Shown piece after piece: positions 17,983-26,462 of a stretch of 64,000 nt of DNA. The notes below the pieces were generated by a model. The model made no database searches, had not been told where the DNA came from, and saw only the letters and a program-made list of their open reading frames with translations. The position numbers and the translations under genes are program-made. The stretch's first letter is position 1. Every line of letters begins with the position of its first letter. Origin of the DNA: Pseudomonas baltica (GTDB taxonomy: Bacteria > Pseudomonadota > Gammaproteobacteria > Pseudomonadales > Pseudomonadaceae); assembly GCF_031880315.1 (NCBI RefSeq), contig NZ_CP134771.1, positions 5,519,001 to 5,583,000 on the forward strand, read 5' to 3'.

Positions 17983-18306
17983 GGCCACGGTCCTGTTCTC
18001 TGTCGGGGGTATTGGTTCATTGTTGTGTCTCGACGTCTGTCACGGTCACTGCTGGCATTTTCATGCCAAGGCCGAAACATCTCAGGATGAACTGAAACCC
18101 AGGAAGCAGGAAAGTTCAGACACCAAGGTGAAGAAACGGCTCTGGATCGCAGCTTTGCGACTAAAGTGCAGTGTTGGCGATCACAGATCGTCTGTGACGC
18201 TGACCGGAAGGCATAAGGCACTTATTGGCGGGCTGACTGAGATGACGGGTGCGATTGCCTTGATCGGATACTATTTGCGGCGATCATCGCAGTACGTGAA
18301 GACACC

Positions 18307-18532
18307 TTGAAAACCGCGATCTTTGATCTTGATGGTACTGTCCTGCACTCTGCCCCCGGCATCATCCAGAGCTTGACCCACGCGATACGCCAGCTTGGCC
18401 ATGCTTTCATCCCCATGCCGGCATCGAACAGGCATTGAGCGAATTGCGTGCCGAGGGCTACTCGCTGCATGTCGCTACGTCCAAGCGCACCCCAGCCCCG
18501 CGCCGCTGGTCACGGTGCCTGGCCATGGTGTG
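18307..18532 (+). pseudogene. Remnant of a HAD-family phosphatase (Gph-like)
   Basis: Two short segments in different frames match one HAD hydrolase. 18307-18438 reads KTAIFDLDGTVLHSAPGI, the motif I of phosphoglycolate-type phosphatases, and ends at a TGA. The second frame reads AGIEQALSELRAEGYSLHV then ATSKRT (to 18532), the motif II region. The cap domain that should separate them is missing and motifs III-IV are not seen. The start would be TTG. This is a decayed gene of about 75 codons from an original of about 215. Confidence 0.7.
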
Positions 18533-18605
18533 AGTGGCGCGGACGCTGGAGGCCATCGCCGGCATGTAGTCAAGCGCAAATGATCGAGGCCGGGGCCTGA
18601 GCGCG

Positions 18606-20108
18606 TCAGTCAATGCGCGGATGCTGCTGCACCAACTCCTCACGCTTGGCCTGCAACTCGGCGATTTTCGCGTCGATGTCTTCGATTTTATCTTCGATGT
18701 GGTCGTGATGCTCCTGCAGCAGTTCCTTCGCCTCATCCAGATCGGAGGCGGTCGGCGCCGCACCGCGCAACGGCTTGTTGGCGGTCTCCTTCATCGTCAA
18801 CCCGGTGGCCAGGCCGATGACCGCCACCACCATCAGGTAGTAGGCCGGCATGTACAGGTTCTGGGTGGTTTCGACCAGCCACGCGGCCAGGGTCGGGGTC
18901 ACGCCAGCGATCAAGACCGAGATATTGAACGCACTGGCCAGGGCGCTGTAACGGATGTGCGTGGGGAACATGGCCGGCAACGTCGAGGCCATGACACCGA
19001 TAAAGAAGTTGAGCACCACCGCCAGTATCAGCAAACCGGTGAAGATCAACCCGACCTTGCCACTGATGATCAGCATGAAGGCTGGAATGGCCAGGCAGAA
19101 CAAGCCGATGCTGCCGCAGATGATGAATGGTCGACGCCCGAACCTGTCGCTCAAGCGCCCGATCAGGGGTTGCACGAACAGCATGCCGACCATGATCGCG
19201 ATGATGATCAATACGCCGCGGTTCTCGCTGTAATGCAAGTTATGCGACAGGTAGCTCGGCATGTAGGTGAGCAGCATGTAGTAGGTGACGTTGGTGGCGA
19301 CGACCACGCCGACGCACGTCATCAGGCTGCGCCAGTGTTTGGTGACCACTTCCTTGAACGACACCTGAGGGCCGCTCGCCAAGCCTTCGCGATCGCCTTG
19401 CTCAAGCTTCTCGACGTGCTGCTGGAAGGCCGGAGTCTCTTCCAGCGCGTTACGCAGATACAGCCCCAGCAAGCCGAGCGGCAGGGCGAGGAAGAACGGC
19501 AGACGCCAGCCCCATTCCTGGAATTTGTCTTCGCCCAGCACGGCGGAGATCGCCACCACCAGACCCGCGCCGAAGACGAAGCCGGCGATCGAGCCGAAAT
19601 CCAGCCAGCTGCCGAGAAAGCCGCGTTTGCGGTCTGGAGCGTATTCGGCAACGAAGATCGAGGCGCCGGTGTATTCACCGCCTACCGAAAAGCCCTGGGC
19701 CATCTTGGCCAGCAACAGCAGTACCGGCGCCCAGATACCAATCGAGGCGTAGGAGGGGATCAGGCCGATGGCGAAGGTGCTCAACGACATGATGACGATG
19801 GTCGCCGCCAACACTTTCTGTCGCCCGTAGCGGTCGCCCAGTGCACCGAAGAACAGCCCACCCAGCGGACGAATCAGGAAGGGCACCGAGAACGTCGCCA
19901 GTGCGGCGATCATCTGCACGCTGGGGTCGGCACTGGGGAAGAACACCTTGCCCAGCACATAGGCGACGAAACCATAGACGCCAAAGTCGAACCACTCCAT
20001 GGCGTTGCCCAGCGCGGCGGCGGTGATCGCCTTGCGCATCTTGGCGTCGTCGACAATGGTGATGTCCTTCAAGCCGAAGGGTTTTGCGCGTTTTTTTCCA
20101 AGTTTCAT
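18606..20108 (-). CDS. proP: Proline/betaine:H+ symporter, MFS metabolite:H+ family
   Basis: 500 residues from the ATG giving MKLGKKRAK (a GTG three codons upstream is possible); this equals the length of E. coli ProP. Twelve membrane helices with GNAMEWFDFGVYGF, the MFS loop FGALGDRYGRQKVL, and SVGGEYTGASIFVAEYAPDRKRGF. The C-terminal 50 residues (DLDEAKELLQEHHDHIEDKIEDIDAKIAELQAKREELVQ) form the antiparallel coiled coil that tunes ProP to osmolality. It imports proline, glycine betaine or ectoine under osmotic stress. It stands as a single gene. Confidence 0.92.
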   Translation of the reverse strand: MKLGKKRAKPFGLKDITIVDDAKMRKAITAAALGNAMEWFDFGVYGFVAYVLGKVFFPSADPSVQMIAALATFSVPFLIRPLGGLFFGALGDRYGRQKVLAATIVIMSLSTFAIGLIPSYASIGIWAPVLLLLAKMAQGFSVGGEYTGASIFVAEYAPDRKRGFLGSWLDFGSIAGFVFGAGLVVAISAVLGEDKFQEWGWRLPFFLALPLGLLGLYLRNALEETPAFQQHVEKLEQGDREGLASGPQVSFKEVVTKHWRSLMTCVGVVVATNVTYYMLLTYMPSYLSHNLHYSENRGVLIIIAIMVGMLFVQPLIGRLSDRFGRRPFIICGSIGLFCLAIPAFMLIISGKVGLIFTGLLILAVVLNFFIGVMASTLPAMFPTHIRYSALASAFNISVLIAGVTPTLAAWLVETTQNLYMPAYYLMVVAVIGLATGLTMKETANKPLRGAAPTASDLDEAKELLQEHHDHIEDKIEDIDAKIAELQAKREELVQQHPRID

Positions 20109-20323
20109 GCCGTTCACTCAGGACCTTGATAGACCGCCGCTTGCCCCATGCCCGGGAGGGGGCGAGCATCCGTCGCTCGGTGCGTGCCAGTGGCGCACTG
20201 CTCCGAGCTCTCGTGCATCAGAGATATGAGTGCGCAAAATAATTCACTGCAAGGAACGTTTTCCTATCGCCCAAGCTCCAGCAAACCTGTTGACCGCGGA
20301 TAGGCGTGGGGCCTGGTGCCGCG

Positions 20324-20509
20324 CTATGCGCCGTTGTCCGACAGGTTCCAAAGCACTCGCATGGCACGATCGGCATCCTCGCGACTGACGAATATAGGGT
20401 CGTGGTAACAGGCGGCAATCACGTTGCAGCTGATACCCGCGTCGCTTGATGCGCTGGCGAAAGCGGCCGCCGACGATGCAGCATCGAGGCGCCGCAGGGA
20501 AACTCATTG
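20324..20509 (-). pseudogene. C-terminal remnant of an ACT-domain protein (COG3602/DUF2241 type)
   Basis: On the minus strand the frame ending at the TAG (20324-20326) reads SDAGISCNVIAACYHDPIFV then SREDADRAMRVLWNLSDNGA, the characteristic C-terminal half of small ACT-domain proteins that normally read AGISCNVIAGYYHDHIFV. An in-frame TGA cuts the frame upstream, and EFPCGAS in a neighbouring frame looks like the earlier FPC segment. The N-terminal domain is absent. It sits just downstream of the DUF1737 gene on the same strand. Confidence 0.65.
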
Positions 20510-20531
20510 TGGGAATGGGGCATAAGGCCGA

Positions 20532-20729
20532 TCAATACGCCTTGACCTGACCCGCCCAGATGACCGCCTGGGCAACGATCACCTGCTGCCCATTGAAGGT
20601 CAGTGCCGGCGAACCGTGCAGTGCGTAGCCCATGTTCAGGGCAGCACTGACACGCTGGCAAAAGGCTGCGTCGTCAGGGCCGGTGAGTACGCGGTAGATC
20701 TGCAGGTTGTCGGGGGGCTGGCTGATGAT
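20532..20729 (-). CDS. DUF1737 protein with a probable ATC start
   Basis: 65 residues: ISQPPDNLQIYRVLTGPDDA, then AFCQRVSAALNMGYALHGSP and ALTFNGQQVIVAQAVIW, a complete DUF1737 domain. No ATG, GTG or TTG stands at the domain's normal start. At the expected place (20727-20729, rc) the codon is ATC, with a well-placed AAGGA five bases upstream. The only ATG in frame (at 20810) would add a non-homologous 27-residue leader inside the upstream transporter gene. It is either a real ATC start or a gene silenced by one G-to-C change. It overlaps the substrate-binding protein gene by 56 bp. The function of DUF1737 is unknown. Confidence 0.6.
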   Translation of the reverse strand: MISQPPDNLQIYRVLTGPDDAAFCQRVSAALNMGYALHGSPALTFNGQQVIVAQAVIWAGQVKAY

Positions 20730-21576
20730 GGGAGTCCTTGGGAGCTGACTGCTGGGGGGCGGATTGCAGTGACTTTGAGACCTGCGCTGCGGTCTTGGCA
20801 AGGTAGGCATCGGTGATGCGCTTGATCGTACCGTCGCTGCGCAGTGTTTCGATGGCCTTTCTCAGATCATCGACCATTGTCGGGTCGCAGATTTTCGAGC
20901 AGGCCAGGTACAGGTCCGACTTCATCAGTGCAGGGCTCATCCGCAACGGCCGATCCGAGACTTGCGGCCAGAAATAACGGGTTTCCGGAACGCCGTTGAA
21001 CCAGGCATCGACGCGACCGAGCAGCAACATCTGGGCCGGGTTTTCACCGATTTTCAGCGAGTAGATCTGCGCATTGCTGAAACCCTCATCGCGCAACATC
21101 TGCTCTTGGGCGCTGCCCATGCCGACGGCGACTCGCTCATAGGTCTGGCGCGCCTGCTCGAAGGTCTCAACCTGTTTGTCGAGACTGAAAAACGCTCGGT
21201 CCATGGTCATCACCGGTGCTATCCAGGTGTATTGGTTTTCTCGGGCCGGCGTGCGGCTCAACGGGATGATCAGTTGGTTTCTGCCTGACTGGACGATGCG
21301 CTGCGAGCGGGCCCAGGGCAATGCCTGCGGGCGCAAATCGTAGCCGGCCAGGGTAGCCGCCTTGACGGTCACCTCGCCGACGATGCCCGTGATGCCGTTA
21401 TTGCCATCCTGATCGGCGGGTTCGAGTACTGTCAGGGGGGGCGACTGGGAGAGGTACAGATCGACGGCTGGAAGGCCCCCGGCGCAGGCCGGCCCCGCCA
21501 GCGTGACGAACCATGCTGCGCAGTACAGGCGCAATCCTTTGCGGGTGTAGCGAATTGGCTTGGTCAAATGACCCAT
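20674..21576 (-). CDS. Periplasmic substrate-binding protein, amino-acid-binding type (SBP_bac_3)
   Basis: 300 residues from the ATG giving MGHLTKPIRY (GTG three codons upstream possible). A signal peptide ends near GPACAGG. The body is a type II periplasmic-binding fold, as in polar-amino-acid ABC systems: YDLRPQALPWARSQRIVQSGRNQLIIPLSRTPARENQYTW and later LRKAIETLRSDGTIKRITDAYL. No permease or ATPase gene adjoins it, so it is an orphan or works as a soluble sensor. The last 40 residues (Gln/Ser/Pro-rich) run past the usual end and overlap the DUF1737 frame, hinting at an altered stop. Confidence 0.82.
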   Translation of the reverse strand: MGHLTKPIRYTRKGLRLYCAAWFVTLAGPACAGGLPAVDLYLSQSPPLTVLEPADQDGNNGITGIVGEVTVKAATLAGYDLRPQALPWARSQRIVQSGRNQLIIPLSRTPARENQYTWIAPVMTMDRAFFSLDKQVETFEQARQTYERVAVGMGSAQEQMLRDEGFSNAQIYSLKIGENPAQMLLLGRVDAWFNGVPETRYFWPQVSDRPLRMSPALMKSDLYLACSKICDPTMVDDLRKAIETLRSDGTIKRITDAYLAKTAAQVSKSLQSAPQQSAPKDSHHQPAPRQPADLPRTHRP

Positions 21577-21722
21577 AAAAAACACTCAACAAATCGAGTG
21601 GTTGCCCACTTCTGGATCACAGGAGAATAGGCGCAAATGCTATGGCGTGCTCGCTGAAACTGCGGATCTGTTTCCAAGGGGCCGCGCAGAACCGACACCG
21701 CCGATCCTGGCCACGAAGCTCG

Positions 21723-22694
21723 TTACACACGCAAACTGTCCACCGGCTGCAGATCACCGTCCCGGCCAAGGTGATAACGCTGAAGGTCTGCCGCTAATGT
21801 CAGTCGACCGCTGTAATACGTCGCCGCCTCTGCGCGGACATCGTCGATGGAAGGGCTTCGCTGCGGATTGTTTTGATAGCGGGCGCTGAAGTGGGTCAGC
21901 ACCAGATTCGGTATCCCGGCGGCTTCGGCGAACTGTGCCACTGCCGCAGCGGTGCTGTGGCCATAGTTAGTCGAGGCGCGCTCAAGCACCGGTTCGGTGA
22001 AGGTGGCTTCATGCACCAGTACATCCGCGCCTTGCGCCACGGCGGCCAACAACTGCGGACGATCATTGTCGCCGCAGACGATCACGCGGCGCCCCGGACG
22101 CGAGGGGCGAAGGTAGTCCTTCGCGTTGATCAGGCGGCCGCCGTGCTCCACGTTGCGCCCCTGTGCCAGCTCGCCCCATAGCGGTCCGCGTGCGATGCCA
22201 TCGGCCTGAAGACGCTCCAGATCCAGCCGTGGATCGGGGTTGATTTCGGCGAACACGTAGCCGTAGCTGGGCACCCGGTGCGACAACTCGACGGTGCTGA
22301 CTTCGACCGTACCGCTGCTCCACGTGTCGAGGGTTTCCAGCGCATGCAGGCGCAATTCGAAGGGCAGGTAGCTCTCGCTCACCGCCAGGCTCTGCTGCAC
22401 CCAGGCGTGCAGGGCGATCGGCATGATCAGGTCCAGCGGCTCGCTGCGCCCGGACATGCCGGCACTGGCTAACAAACCGGGCAGTCCGAAACAGTGGTCG
22501 CCGTGGACATGAGTAATGAAAATCGCGCGCAGGTCGCGTACCGAAAGTGAGGTACGCAGTAGCTGATGTTGCGTGCCTTCGCCGCAATCCACCAGGTACC
22601 AGACCTTGCCGGACGCTTCGATGACTGCTGTGGCACTGACGTTGCGGGCCCTGGTGGGGACGCCGGATGAAGTACCTAGGAACTGCAGGTCCAT
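21723..22694 (-). CDS. rnz: Ribonuclease Z / RNase BN (metallo-beta-lactamase fold)
   Basis: 323 residues. It starts [24 protein letters not shown], the ElaC/RNase Z signature. Zinc ligands are in [17 protein letters not shown], in HEATF, and in the late LTHFSARY. It cleaves the 3' trailer of tRNA precursors. Length fits the short (tRNase ZS) form. A single gene, 110 bp from the NudK-like gene on the same strand. Confidence 0.93.
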   Translation of the reverse strand: MDLQFLGTSSGVPTRARNVSATAVIEASGKVWYLVDCGEGTQHQLLRTSLSVRDLRAIFITHVHGDHCFGLPGLLASAGMSGRSEPLDLIMPIALHAWVQQSLAVSESYLPFELRLHALETLDTWSSGTVEVSTVELSHRVPSYGYVFAEINPDPRLDLERLQADGIARGPLWGELAQGRNVEHGGRLINAKDYLRPSRPGRRVIVCGDNDRPQLLAAVAQGADVLVHEATFTEPVLERASTNYGHSTAAAVAQFAEAAGIPNLVLTHFSARYQNNPQRSPSIDDVRAEAATYYSGRLTLAADLQRYHLGRDGDLQPVDSLRV

Positions 22695-22803
22695 GGGGAA
22701 GGGGCCTCGCTGGCAAAAAGGCTAGTGTACTTCGACCAATGGCTGTAGAGCGTCGAATGCATTGCCATCGTTATCTTGAGATTGCTGCTATTGGCGATCA
22801 TCC

Positions 22804-23754
22804 CTATTGGCGCTCGTGAACAGCGGGAATCTCGTTCAGATCGCGATAGACTGCCACCCCCCGCTGCCGGGCCAGTTCTACTATCGAGTCCGCGTCCTCG
22901 GACGGGCCCTCCACACGCAATACTCCGTCGCAACGCTGTAAAAGCATTTTCGCGTACTCCTGAAAATGCGCCTGATACACCTCATCGCCTACCTCACGGG
23001 ACCCCGCCAGTTGCTCCGAGGGTAATGCCAGCCACTGGGCAACGACCGGCAGGTGGCCCGCCTGCAAGAGGGCTTGGGCGCAGCGTTGCATGGCCTGCAG
23101 ATTGACGGCCATTGCAGCGGGATCATCACCGGGGTGAAAGGGGCAGGGGCCGGCCACCAGGATTATCAGAGGACGCGAGGGTGGCATGAGTAGTTTGAGA
23201 TGTTGCAGGAGGATGATGGTTTTGCCGTCCATGATCCGCCCGTCATCGATCATCGCCAGCGCTTGCTCGAAGGGCAACTCCAGCACCTCGATGTCCTCGC
23301 CTTCTTCGGCCAGGCCACCGCCCGCGCTGATACGGTCTTCGGGATGGTATTCCCCGATAAAAAAATGCAGGCGCTCAGTGACCGAGCCGGGGCTCATGAA
23401 CGCCTCATACACCTTGCGCACGGATTTGACTCGATAGCCGGTTTCTTCCTCGGCCTCGAGCCGGATTCGCTCTTCGGGGCTGGCGTTGTCGAGCAACCCG
23501 GCTGCGGTTTCGATCAAGTAACCGTCGTGGTCGTTGACGAAGGCGGGGAGGCGAAACTGCCGGGTAAGAATGACGGTGCGCTTCGCCAGGTTGTAGAGCC
23601 CGATCGTGGCGCCATTGCCCCGGTCGTACACTTCACGGGTTTGTGTCTGCCAAGTACCGTCCTTGCGCTGCTGCTCGAATTCGATCTTTTTCAGCACGTA
23701 CCAGTTATCCGAAAGCAGATGTTGCTCGATGATTCGAACACTTGCCTTGGTCAT
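22804..23754 (-). CDS. NudK-type Nudix hydrolase fused to a DUF4406 domain
   Basis: 316 residues; AAGGAG lies nine bases before the ATG. Residues 1-190 match GDP-mannose pyrophosphatase NudK end to end ([48 protein letters not shown]). The Nudix box is [22 protein letters not shown]: the EAEEETG core is kept, but the first conserved Glu is Ser and the Arg/Lys before the core is Leu. Residues 195-312 form a second domain beginning [15 protein letters not shown] and ending [12 protein letters not shown], like DUF4406/nucleoside 2-deoxyribosyltransferase folds. NudK normally ends near 191, so this is a fusion. It probably cleans up nucleotide sugars; the role of the second domain is unknown. Confidence 0.85.
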   Translation of the reverse strand: MTKASVRIIEQHLLSDNWYVLKKIEFEQQRKDGTWQTQTREVYDRGNGATIGLYNLAKRTVILTRQFRLPAFVNDHDGYLIETAAGLLDNASPEERIRLEAEEETGYRVKSVRKVYEAFMSPGSVTERLHFFIGEYHPEDRISAGGGLAEEGEDIEVLELPFEQALAMIDDGRIMDGKTIILLQHLKLLMPPSRPLIILVAGPCPFHPGDDPAAMAVNLQAMQRCAQALLQAGHLPVVAQWLALPSEQLAGSREVGDEVYQAHFQEYAKMLLQRCDGVLRVEGPSEDADSIVELARQRGVAVYRDLNEIPAVHERQ

Positions 23755-23891
23755 GGGTGGGGGCTCCTTGATTTGATGTCGTGCACGCGCTTCGTCGTCG
23801 GTGCAGTGATTACCGGGAGGGGGGGATCAGTATCGAAGAGTATCAAACAATGAAACGCTTCTTGGCGCCGAGCGCACGATCGTGATACACG

Positions 23892-23924
23892 CCCTTACCC
23901 CTTACCCCTTACCCCTTACCCCTT
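23892..23924 (-). repeat. Tandem heptamer repeat (GGGGTAA), about 4.7 copies
   Basis: Plus strand ACCCCTT repeats four times exactly (23897-23924), preceded by a partial copy CCCTT. On the minus strand this is four G4 runs spaced by TAA or TA-A, a canonical G-quadruplex pattern. The first copies form the 3' end of the membrane gene split by the IS: its stop TAA (23909-23911) lies inside the repeat. The repeat is about 140 bp upstream of the NudK-like start. Confidence 0.85.
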
Positions 23925-23992
23925 TGGCTCAAAAGCGCGAACAAACCGGCCAGTTGTATACCCACTATCGCAATTACCACCCAACGGCCTGT

Positions 23993-23997
23993 GGTGC
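23993..23997. repeat. 5-bp target-site duplication, left copy
   Basis: GGTGC directly outside the left IS end, identical to 25325-25329. Confidence 0.9.
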
Positions 23998-24034
23998 TGG
24001 ACTTGCCCCTACCAGACCGGACACCAACTCCCCG

Positions 24035-24910
24035 TTAAATTGATGCTGCTGCCAAACGCCTAAATTCTCGCGGCGACCGATATTTCAAAGCGCTGTGCGG
24101 ATGCTGCTCGTTGTAATGCTCGAAGGCAATCGTCAGATTGCGCAGCGCTGTTTCTCGATCCGGCTTGGGCATGTGCGCCACGTAATCACGCTTGATCGTC
24201 TTCACGAAGCTCTCTGCCATGCCGTTACTTTGCGGGCTGCGTACCGGTGTGGTCACCGGCTGCAAGCCGATCTGGCGAGCAAACAGACGCGTCTGCTCGG
24301 CGATATAGGCCGAACCGTTATCGCTCAACCATTGGACGGACGTGCTCGGTAGTTGATCGCCAAATCGCTTCTCCACGCTTTCCAGCATCAAGTCTCGGAT
24401 GTCGTCACCGCTGTAGCCCGTCGGGCTGGCGACCCAGCTGATGGCTTCGCGGTCACAGCAGTCCAGGGCAAAAGTCACGCTCAACTTCGCACCGTCGTCG
24501 CAGCGAAACTCGAAGCCGTCCGAGCACCAGCGCGTATCGCTGGTCGTAACGGCAATCCTGCCTTCATGCCGGCGCTGCACGCCTGGCTGTTTGATGCGGC
24601 GTTCCAGCAGCAGATTGTGATCGCGCATGACGCGGTAAACCCGCTTCACATTGATCGGGGCCAGTGACTGGGCTTCACGCTCGCGGCGCAGCAACCCCCA
24701 AACACGACGGTAGCCATAGCTCGGCAACTCGCTGACTTGCCGCTTAACCTCAGCGACCAACTCCGTATCGTTCACGAGCCGACGTCGCCGTACTTTGGGC
24801 GATACCGATTGCTTGATCCGAACCGTTAATTGCGAGCGCGACACACCGAGACATTCGCTGACCAGTTTCACTGGTCGTCCCCCGGCAACAAGGGTGAGTG
24901 CGCAATCCAT
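24035..24910 (-). CDS. IS2-like transposase OrfB (InsD type, DDE integrase)
   Basis: 291 residues from the ATG giving [14 protein letters not shown]_21 region: [14 protein letters not shown] and [20 protein letters not shown]. The rve integrase core has the DDE triad: first Asp in RWCSDGFEF, second in WLSDNGSAY, Glu in [16 protein letters not shown]. It ends [20 protein letters not shown]. Likely made as an OrfAB fusion by -1 slippage in the 43-bp overlap around CGAAAATGG; the IS2-type A-run is shorter here. Confidence 0.93.
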   Translation of the reverse strand: MDCALTLVAGGRPVKLVSECLGVSRSQLTVRIKQSVSPKVRRRRLVNDTELVAEVKRQVSELPSYGYRRVWGLLRREREAQSLAPINVKRVYRVMRDHNLLLERRIKQPGVQRRHEGRIAVTTSDTRWCSDGFEFRCDDGAKLSVTFALDCCDREAISWVASPTGYSGDDIRDLMLESVEKRFGDQLPSTSVQWLSDNGSAYIAEQTRLFARQIGLQPVTTPVRSPQSNGMAESFVKTIKRDYVAHMPKPDRETALRNLTIAFEHYNEQHPHSALKYRSPREFRRLAAASI

Positions 24911-25260
24911 TTTCGCGACCGGGCGATCTCCACGGCCTCTTTGAGGACTTCGGCTTCCATCGTCTTCTTGCCCAGCATCCGTTGTAATTCGCGGATCTGC
25001 TTGAGCGCGTCGGTCAGTTCCGACGCAGGTACAACGGCCTCGCCAGCACTGACCGCCGACAAGCTTCCGTCCTGATACAGCTTGCGCCACAGGAACAGCT
25101 GGTTGGCGTTGATGCCGTTGCGTCGAGCCACCACGGACACACTTTGTCCGGGTTCAAGGCTCTCGCGAACCATGGCCAACTTCTGCTCGGTACTCCAGCG
25201 GCGCCGGCGTTCCTGGCCGAGCAACTCGCCACCCTTATCGTTGCTGTTAGTCATATACAT
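24868..25260 (-). CDS. IS2-like OrfA (InsC type, helix-turn-helix)
   Basis: 130 residues. HTH_Tnp_1 domain: [20 protein letters not shown] then [27 protein letters not shown] leucine-zipper-like helix follows ([33 protein letters not shown]), and it ends [14 protein letters not shown] as in IS2 InsC. It binds the element ends and supplies the N-terminus of the OrfAB transposase. Confidence 0.93.
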   Translation of the reverse strand: MYMTNSNDKGGELLGQERRRRWSTEQKLAMVRESLEPGQSVSVVARRNGINANQLFLWRKLYQDGSLSAVSAGEAVVPASELTDALKQIRELQRMLGKKTMEAEVLKEAVEIARSRKWIAHSPLLPGDDQ

Positions 25261-25324
25261 ACCCGTTTGCCTATCCCTTATCTTAAGGGGGGAACGGTGT
25301 CCTGTCTTTCATGGGGCTCGTTCA

Positions 25325-25329
25325 GGTGC
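25325..25329. repeat. 5-bp target-site duplication, right copy
   Basis: GGTGC directly outside the right IS end, identical to 23993-23997. Confidence 0.9.
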
Positions 25330-25710
25330 CTAGCCCGCTGATCCAATAGAGCAACGCCAAAAAGCCCATCAGGCACACCGCGAACAGGGCAACGTTGTAC
25401 ACCATCCGGATAAGCTTGCGATGACGCCGCACCCAGGTCGGTGGTCCGTCTTTTTGAGCGGCGGAGTCCAGAAGGCCTAAAAATTCGAGGAGAGCACCTA
25501 GTAGATCGATCATGGTCTGGTATAGCGCGGTTGATTCGATAGGAGAATGCAGCGTTGTTGAGACGCTTCTCTGTAACGGCTGCATCAGCGTTTTCTGAAT
25601 CCCACGTGGGGTGGGGCTGGGATTGACCGTCAAACAGGGAGCACGGCAGTTGGGCTTCAGCGGATGTCCTGTCGTCTATTGTAATTGGACCATCAGGTTG
25701 AGGACGCTCT

Positions 25711-26166
25711 ATGCAGTGCCAGATTCGCCTCGCAACAGACGAGGACGCCGTAGCTATCAATCGTGTCATTATCGCTGCTTTGCGTGAATCCAACTCAAAG
25801 GATTACCCCGCCGATGTGATCGCCGCAGTCGAGCGCGGTTTTACCGTGCAAGCCATTCGTTCGTTGATGACCCAACGCCAGGTCTATGTAGGGACTGTGG
25901 GCCTCAGCGTTATCGCAACGGCCAGTTTGGATGACGATGTTGTACGTAGCGTCTTCGTGGAACCAAAGCATCAGCGAATCGGTATTGGCCGCCAGCTCAT
26001 GGCGGTTATTCAATCGAGTGCTGCAAGTGCAGGTGTGGACGTCTTGCGTGTACCGTCATCGATCACCGCGCAAGACTTTTATGCCTCGTTAGGCTTCGTG
26101 GCAATACGCGATGAATTTCATGGCGCCGAGCGCACGGTCATCATGCAGCTTCAACTCGGGAAGTAG
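25711..26166 (+). CDS. GNAT-family N-acetyltransferase
   Basis: 151 residues. GNAT fold with motif A SVFVEPKHQRIGIGRQLMAV (acetyl-CoA pyrophosphate loop Q-R-I-G-I-G) and motif B with DFYASLGF. It transfers an acetyl group from acetyl-CoA to an amine; the substrate is unknown. Base composition looks lower in GC than the surroundings, and the gene lies between the IS-disrupted gene and a low-GC gap, so it may be acquired. Confidence 0.88.
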   Translation: MQCQIRLATDEDAVAINRVIIAALRESNSKDYPADVIAAVERGFTVQAIRSLMTQRQVYVGTVGLSVIATASLDDDVVRSVFVEPKHQRIGIGRQLMAVIQSSAASAGVDVLRVPSSITAQDFYASLGFVAIRDEFHGAERTVIMQLQLGK

Positions 26167-26462
26167 CGGCGCGTGAACTGGATCAAACAACGATATGAAC
26201 GTTAGCTGGCCCGATACGGGATAGGATTGAACTAGCCCGCCGGGCGGGTATCAACGCCAGACTGGGAAGTTTGTGATTAAAATACAGCCAGTGCCATGAA
26301 GTTTGGGGAACATCTTTTGCCGAGCGTTGAACACGAAGTCGAGCAGCTCGGGGATGTCCGTGTTTTGCGCTATTTCTATTTCAAACGAGCGGGTCATGGG
26401 AACTCAGGGAGGCGTTGTGAAAAGAGCAGCACACGATGTGACGCCCTGAACACCAACCGCGG
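26167..26462. other. 296-bp gap without a recognised gene
   Basis: AT-richer than its neighbours. It holds a short palindrome CCCGCC-g-GGCGGG (26237-26249) and an open frame (26296-26493, +, MKFGEHLLPSVEHEVEQLG...) without a good ribosome site or recognised homology, whose end overlaps the kinase gene. Not called as a gene. Confidence 0.3.

Larger units (their letters stand above)
23998..25324 (-). mobile_element. IS2-like insertion sequence (IS3 family), complete
   Basis: 1327 bp, close to the 1331 bp of IS2. The left end begins TGGACTTGCCCC and the right end, read inward, TGAACGAGCCCC. Both ends then share AGAC(C/A)GGACACC and a CCCC(G/C)TTAA block, giving imperfect terminal inverted repeats of about 41 bp (23998-24038 and 25283-25324). 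Perfect 5-bp duplications (GGTGC) flank it. It carries overlapping orfA and orfB. Intact ends, genes and duplications point to a recent insertion. Confidence 0.95.
23909..25633 (-). pseudogene. Small two-helix membrane protein gene split by the IS2-like element
   Basis: From 25633 the minus frame encodes 103 residues ending LIRMVYNVALFAVCLMGFLA then LLYWISGLGT, and stops at a TGA supplied by the IS end. Removing the IS (23998-25324) and one target duplicate restores the frame and adds 27 residues, TGRWVVIAIVGIQLAGLFAL then LSQRGKG, before a TAA at 23909-23911. The restored protein of up to 130 residues has two membrane helices. The start is uncertain (TTG at 25633; ATGs at 25585 and 25513). 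No family was recognised. Confidence 0.65.

Noticed and set aside
18621..20129. 502-residue open frame on the plus strand opposite proP
   Set aside because: Shadow frame; the minus-strand product is a full-length ProP with coiled coil.
23892..23924. Short tandem repeat considered as a CRISPR array
   Set aside because: Unit is 7 bp without spacers; no cas genes nearby.
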